From positions 1 to 9,937 of the forward strand of contig JAGCUM010000140.1 of NCBI GenBank assembly GCA_017962865.1: a stretch of 9,937 bases of DNA, read 5' to 3'. Origin of the DNA: Spirochaetales bacterium. Lineage in GTDB: Bacteria; Spirochaetota; Spirochaetia; Sphaerochaetales; Sphaerochaetaceae. This document shows, piece by piece, positions 6,311-9,937 of this stretch. Below the pieces are notes generated by a model. That model ran no database searches. It had not been told where the DNA came from and was given only the letters and a program-made list of their open reading frames with translations. The number at the start of each line of letters is the position of its first letter. Position 1 is the first letter of the stretch. Made by a program: the position numbers and the translations under genes.

Positions 6311-7522
6311 TTACCTGTTGCAGTAAATCGACAGGATTTCCGATGGAATATGCTCTCTGATGAAACTGCTGGATGCAGAAACCCTGCATGCTTCACTGAA
6401 GGATCCCGGCAGTTTCTCATAGGAGGAAAGCACATCACTTCCGGCAGTAAAGAGGTTGATATCCGAAGGACTGCAGAGCTGCAGACGTCTTCCGATTCCA
6501 TCCAGACAGGCATGGATTACCAAAGCAAAGGCAAGGTATGGATTTGCAGAGGAATCTGCCGAACGCAACTCGATTCTCCTGTACTGTCCTTCTGCAGCGG
6601 GTATCCTGACCAAAGGAGAACGATTCTCATAAGACCACGACACATAACGGGGAGCCTTATAGCTTCCCAGGCGCTGATAGGAAACCTCGCTCGGATTCAG
6701 GAATGCGGTCATCGCCCTTGCATTGGCAAGTATGCCGGCTATCATCTGCGATAATGTTTCCTCCTTGTCCAGAGGCTGTACCGAAATATTGATGTGGAAT
6801 CCGTTTCCGGGGGCGTCCGGGATAGGTTTTGGCGAGAAATCTGCGACTAAACCATTGTTATAGGCTACCGTTTTGACAACACGCTGGAATGTCATGGCAT
6901 TATCGGCTGCCGCCAGAGCGCCGGAGTATTTGAAATCGATCTCGTTCTGTCCGGGTCCCTGTTCGTGATGCGAGCGTTCGGGGAGAATACCCATACGTTC
7001 CAGTGTTAGGCAAATCTCGCGACGTACATTCTCCCCTTTGTCCTCCGGGGCTATGTCCATGTATCCGGCTTCATCGGAAGGAATCCTGGTTGGCTTTCCG
7101 TTTTCATCACGCTGGAAAAGATAGAACTCCAGTTCCGAACCGAAGTTGAATTCCAAGCCCATCTTCTCGGCATCCGATACGGCATCCTTGAGCAACCGTC
7201 TGGTATCACATCCGAACGGAGTCCCGTCGGAAAGAGTGATGTTGGAGAACATCTGAACAACCCGACCGTGTTCCGGTCTCCATGGCAGAGGCACGAGGGT
7301 ATTCGGTTCCGGATGAAGAAGCAGATCGCTGCGGGATTCATCTCCGAACCCTGCGACCGCAGAAGCGTCGAAGGAAATTCCGTACTCGAAAGCTTTGGGC
7401 AATTCATCAGCCATTATCGAGATATTCTTCTGCTTTCCGAAAACATCACAGTAGGCGATGCGGACGAACTTGACGTCCTCTTCCCTCGTGTATTGTATGA
7501 CTTCATCTTTCGAATAGTTCAT
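6311..7522 (-). CDS. glnA: Glutamine synthetase, type I-like, short C-terminus
   Basis: A protein of 403 aa, shorter than the usual 440-470. It condenses glutamate and ammonia to glutamine using ATP. The beta-grasp domain covers about 1-100. Metal and substrate residues are in place: E130 and E132 ('GSELEFYLF'), 'SHHEQGPGQNEIDF' (184-197, with E187 and E194), H233 in 'GNGFHINIS', R291 in 'YENRSPLVRIP', and 'RIELRSADSSANPYL' (306-320) with E308 and R310. The chain stops at 'EILSIYCNR', about where the last helix and the inter-ring tail of dodecameric enzymes would begin. The adjacent frames do not encode the missing tail, so it is not a simple frameshift. The start ATG 7522 is preferred over the open frame from 7552, because AGAGGG lies 7 nt before it and this leaves a 16-bp gap after the GXGXG gene. 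The operon context supports ammonia assimilation. Confidence 0.92.
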   Translation of the reverse strand: MNYSKDEVIQYTREEDVKFVRIAYCDVFGKQKNISIMADELPKAFEYGISFDASAVAGFGDESRSDLLLHPEPNTLVPLPWRPEHGRVVQMFSNITLSDGTPFGCDTRRLLKDAVSDAEKMGLEFNFGSELEFYLFQRDENGKPTRIPSDEAGYMDIAPEDKGENVRREICLTLERMGILPERSHHEQGPGQNEIDFKYSGALAAADNAMTFQRVVKTVAYNNGLVADFSPKPIPDAPGNGFHINISVQPLDKEETLSQMIAGILANARAMTAFLNPSEVSYQRLGSYKAPRYVSWSYENRSPLVRIPAAEGQYRRIELRSADSSANPYLAFALVIHACLDGIGRRLQLCSPSDINLFTAGSDVLSSYEKLPGSFSEACRVSASSSFIREHIPSEILSIYCNR

Positions 7523-7538
7523 TTCACCACCCTCTCTG

Positions 7539-8264
7539 TCAGTTGGCGACATACATCTGACGATAAGGATTTTCGCTGTCAGGTGTAATCACCGTAAAGA
7601 TACCTGATAGTATCTCTTTTAAATCCAGATTGAAAATACTGCAGTACTCCGAAAGTAACGATTCCAGCTCTTTCATATCATCTTCGGTGGCTGTGTGTAC
7701 CTTGACCTGACGGGGAAACACCACATCCCGGCAGTCCGAGCGCAGGAATACCTTTCCCCCATGCATTCCCGTACATGGAAAGAACCCGACACACTTCTTC
7801 TCCGGTTCGTCCAGATTCAGGACCACGATGACTCCTCCTGCCTGATATTCACCCAGAAAACTACCGGCCCTCCCTCCGACTATCATGAGGGGAACTTTCT
7901 CCCTGTATGCCTTTACATGAATACCCGCACGGTATCCGGCATTACCGCGTACATAGATTTTTCCGCCTCTCATTGCATAACCTGCTGCATCGCCGACATT
8001 GCCGTGAATCAGTATTGTTCCGTCATTCATGGTATCTCCCACTGCATCCTGGGCATTGCCCATGACGGTGATCCTGCCTCCGTTGAAATATGAACCGAGG
8101 GCATTACCCGGAATACCCTCTATGGTGATGTTCTTATCCGACATTCCGGAGGCGATGAACCTCTGCCCGCAACAACCAGTTATCAGACATTCATCACCGG
8201 CATTCCTGATTTCCTCATTGAGAGTCCTATGGTCTTTATTCTCTGCTCTGATTACCGTACTCAC
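7539..8264 (-). CDS. GXGXG-domain subunit of split glutamate synthase (GltB C-terminal domain-like)
   Basis: A protein of 241 aa. Residues about 45-150 are a run of glycine-rich turns of a right-handed beta-helix: 'GNALGSYFNGGRITVMGNAQ', then 'GNVGDAAGYAMRGGKIYVRG', 'GNAGYRAG' and 'GGRAGSFLGEYQAGG'. This corresponds to the C-terminal alpha-subunit domain of bacterial GltB, which stands as a separate protein in many anaerobes and archaea; the same fold occurs in FwdC/FmdC. It has a structural role in the synthase and binds no cofactor by itself. The start is GTG 8264-8262, overlapping the TGA of the preceding oxidoreductase (GTGA), with GGAGGT 5 nt upstream. The neighbours (ferredoxin, flavoprotein, glutamine synthetase) favour glutamate synthase over a formylmethanofuran dehydrogenase role. 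The glutaminase and FMN subunits are not in the window. Confidence 0.88.
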   Translation of the reverse strand: MSTVIRAENKDHRTLNEEIRNAGDECLITGCCGQRFIASGMSDKNITIEGIPGNALGSYFNGGRITVMGNAQDAVGDTMNDGTILIHGNVGDAAGYAMRGGKIYVRGNAGYRAGIHVKAYREKVPLMIVGGRAGSFLGEYQAGGVIVVLNLDEPEKKCVGFFPCTGMHGGKVFLRSDCRDVVFPRQVKVHTATEDDMKELESLLSEYCSIFNLDLKEILSGIFTVITPDSENPYRQMYVAN

Positions 8265-9493
8265 ACCGCACCTCCGAATTTGCTCCTGCGTGTCTCGCTG
8301 GAAAACGCCGCAGTTGTCGCGACCTTTTTGAGAATCTCGAAATTCACTGACGAAAGCGGTATTCGCTCCCGGATCATCGACGTATAGATACCTGCCCTTT
8401 CGCCGCAGTTCACAAGCATGAATCCCTTCAGACAGTTGTCCTTGATATACAGCCTCTTGACCGAGGTCTCCGTTTTCTCCTCATACAGTTCTCCCTCATA
8501 CGTTCCTGCCGTCATCGTATGTAAGCCGAAAAACCCTATGGAGTTCATCGGTATCGCTTTGTCATACACTTCAGAACCTCCGGCCATAGCTATACCTGCA
8601 GCATATCCCTGCATGTAGGCGTTGGGGAGGATTGCCATCACCTTCTTCTGTCCGCTCGAAATATCGAGAGCCTCCGTACAATCCCCTGCGGCATAGATTC
8701 CATCCAATGAGGTCCTCATCGTCTCATCTACGATTATCCCTCTGTTAACAACTCCTCCGATGTCTCTGACAATAGCCGTATTTGCCCTCACCCCGACAGC
8801 CAGAACCAGAACATCGAAGTCAACGCTCCGCCCGCTTCGGAGAACAGCTTTTTGGCTTTCGAACCTGGAAACGCTGTCCTTGAGATGGAAAGTAATTCCG
8901 TGCTTTTCAAGGTGACTTTGAATCATAGCTGCACACTCAGAATCAAGGATGCTCGAGAGAACGCGGTCTGCGAGGTCACAGACGGTAACACTGCCGACCC
9001 TGTGTACTATGCCTTCGGCGCATTTGAGACCTATCAGTCCGGCTCCGACAATCAGAACCCGGCTGTTTCCGTCTATGGCCTCCTCCAGTTCCAGTGCATC
9101 ATCCAGGGTCATGAAACCGAACTTTTTCTCAACCTTATCGAGTCCCTCAAACGGCGGAACGAACGGACTTGAGCCGGTAGCGACGCAGAGTGCCGTATAC
9201 GGCAGCTCCGTCCCGTCATCCATCCTCACGACTCGCTTTTTATCGTCGATACCCACTGCCCTGACTCCGTACAGGACACGGCAGCCCAGTCTTTCATAGA
9301 AATCCCTGTCCCTGTATCCGATGTGTTTCAGGTCGGTTTTTCCCTCGAGATAATACGAAATGAGCGGGCGGCAGTACACCTCATGCCTCTCCGCGGAAAC
9401 CACCGTTATTCTTCCTTCTGAATCAAGACTCCTGATTCCTTCTATGCAGCCGGCAGCTGCCACGCCGTTACCGACAATCACATATTCTGCCAT
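8261..9493 (-). CDS. FAD-dependent NAD(P)H oxidoreductase, probable electron-input subunit of glutamate synthase
   Basis: A protein of 410 aa of the two-dinucleotide-binding pyridine nucleotide-disulfide oxidoreductase family, close to NADH-nitrite reductase and rubredoxin reductase relatives. The FAD-binding fold starts at 'YVIVGNGVAAAG' (4-15), and 'YCRPLISYYLEGK' (40-52) is the typical flavin-site segment. 'ATGSSP' is at 105-110, the NAD-binding 'VLIVGAGLIG' at 146-155, and the FAD-closing 'YAAGDC' at 267-272. The C-terminal 300-410 is the dimerisation domain. No redox-active CxxxxC is present near the flavin site, so electrons probably pass to iron-sulphur clusters, likely those of the ferredoxin encoded 3 bp upstream. 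It overlaps the GXGXG gene by 4 bp. The start ATG 9493 has GAGGAG within the ferredoxin end. A role as NAD(P)H-to-ferredoxin module of the split glutamate synthase is inferred from the cluster. Confidence 0.88.
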   Translation of the reverse strand: MAEYVIVGNGVAAAGCIEGIRSLDSEGRITVVSAERHEVYCRPLISYYLEGKTDLKHIGYRDRDFYERLGCRVLYGVRAVGIDDKKRVVRMDDGTELPYTALCVATGSSPFVPPFEGLDKVEKKFGFMTLDDALELEEAIDGNSRVLIVGAGLIGLKCAEGIVHRVGSVTVCDLADRVLSSILDSECAAMIQSHLEKHGITFHLKDSVSRFESQKAVLRSGRSVDFDVLVLAVGVRANTAIVRDIGGVVNRGIIVDETMRTSLDGIYAAGDCTEALDISSGQKKVMAILPNAYMQGYAAGIAMAGGSEVYDKAIPMNSIGFFGLHTMTAGTYEGELYEEKTETSVKRLYIKDNCLKGFMLVNCGERAGIYTSMIRERIPLSSVNFEILKKVATTAAFSSETRRSKFGGAV

Positions 9494-9496
9494 GGG

Positions 9497-9925
9497 TCAC
9501 CTCTCCTCATAGACGATTGCCTTGTTGGGACATCCTTTTACACATGCAGGCTCACCGCATGAATTCTGAAGGCAGAGTTCACATTTCTGCATCACCCCGT
9601 CCTTGTCCGGAGCCAGTGCCCCGAAAGGACAGACGAGTACGCAGGTATAGCATCCAACACACCTGTCCCTGTCGATCCTGATTACACCGTCCTGCCGGGA
9701 CAGAGCTCCTGCAATACAACTCTTGACGCAGATCGGATCCTCGCAGTGACGACAGGAAACTGCATAGGAAATCCTGTCAGTCCCTTCGATATGTATGCGC
9801 GGATAGATGGGATTCCCCTTCAGGGCATAAGCCATATCCGATAGCCCGGAATTGGCAAATGCGCAGTTATATTCACACAGATGACAGCCCAGACACCATT
9901 GTTCATCCACAAATATTCTTTTCAT
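9497..9925 (-). CDS. Polyferredoxin with four [4Fe-4S] clusters (CooF/HycB-like)
   Basis: A protein of 142 aa with 17 cysteines, 16 of them in four cluster-binding groups: C11-C14-C17-C21, C58-C61-C66-C70, C89-C92-C95-C99 and C115-C118-C128-C132; C123 is extra. The pattern matches electron-transfer subunits of the HycB/CooF/DmsB type, which pass electrons between two partner enzymes. There is no signal peptide or Tat motif, so it is cytosolic. It lies 3 bp before the flavoprotein gene and leads the visible part of the operon. The start ATG 9925 shares a base overlap with a TGA (ATGA), so it may overlap an upstream gene, probably a glutamate synthase subunit, whose end would fall in the last 12 bases. 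A Shine-Dalgarno cannot be judged because the window ends. Confidence 0.9.
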   Translation of the reverse strand: MKRIFVDEQWCLGCHLCEYNCAFANSGLSDMAYALKGNPIYPRIHIEGTDRISYAVSCRHCEDPICVKSCIAGALSRQDGVIRIDRDRCVGCYTCVLVCPFGALAPDKDGVMQKCELCLQNSCGEPACVKGCPNKAIVYEER

Positions 9926-9937
9926 ATACTCATGCTC

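Noticed and set aside
6290..6320. Frameshift as the cause of the short glutamine synthetase
   Set aside because: Neither other frame after the stop codon resembles the missing C-terminal tail, so a genuine early end is more likely.
6282..6389. ANTAR protein start inside glnA
   Set aside because: The extra residues show no domain, have no good ribosome site and would overlap glnA by 79 bp.

Overview
The window reads as the chromosome of an anaerobic bacterium, most likely a Clostridia-like Firmicute. The grounds are a split glutamate synthase system, an ANTAR regulator directly behind a glutamine synthetase, a four-cluster ferredoxin, strong purine-rich Shine-Dalgarno sites and sigma70-like promoter boxes. 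An archaeal host that acquired these genes is not strictly excluded. All recognised genes lie on the minus strand, so transcription runs from high to low coordinates.

Region 1 (9925 down to 5697) is a tightly packed nitrogen-assimilation operon that enters the window from the right. It holds a polyferredoxin, a FAD/NAD(P)H-type oxidoreductase, a GXGXG beta-helix subunit of split glutamate synthase, a type I-like glutamine synthetase with a shortened C-terminus, and a pseudoreceiver-ANTAR antiterminator. The glutaminase and FMN subunits of the glutamate synthase are not in the window and probably lie upstream of position 9937. Region 2 (5696 to 3993) is asnB, a glutamine-dependent asparagine synthetase. 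It has its own TATAAT promoter and a 25-bp dyad centred about 66 bp upstream of the predicted start of transcription. Together these regions would convert ammonia to glutamine, glutamine to glutamate, and glutamine nitrogen to asparagine.

Region 3 (3852 to 1026) is a two-gene unit. The first gene fuses a MATE-type membrane transporter to a C-terminal RsbW/HATPase-like ATP-binding domain. The second is a lipase related to Geobacillus/staphylococcal family I.5 lipases, but without a signal peptide. Region 4 (1023 to 1, AT-richer to the eye) is a module of the MNT-HEPN toxin-antitoxin type. An HTH-nucleotidyltransferase fusion overlaps a HEPN gene cut by the window edge. The module starts with two identical 13-bp palindromes 32 bp apart, one of them inside the promoter spacer, and the first gene appears to be leaderless.

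The best candidates for something little described are the HEPN/HTH-MNT module (no R-x4-6-H motif in the visible HEPN, two operators, leaderless start), the MATE-HATPase fusion paired with a cytosolic lipase, and the shortened glutamine synthetase. There are no IS elements, CRISPR arrays, tRNAs or rRNAs visible.
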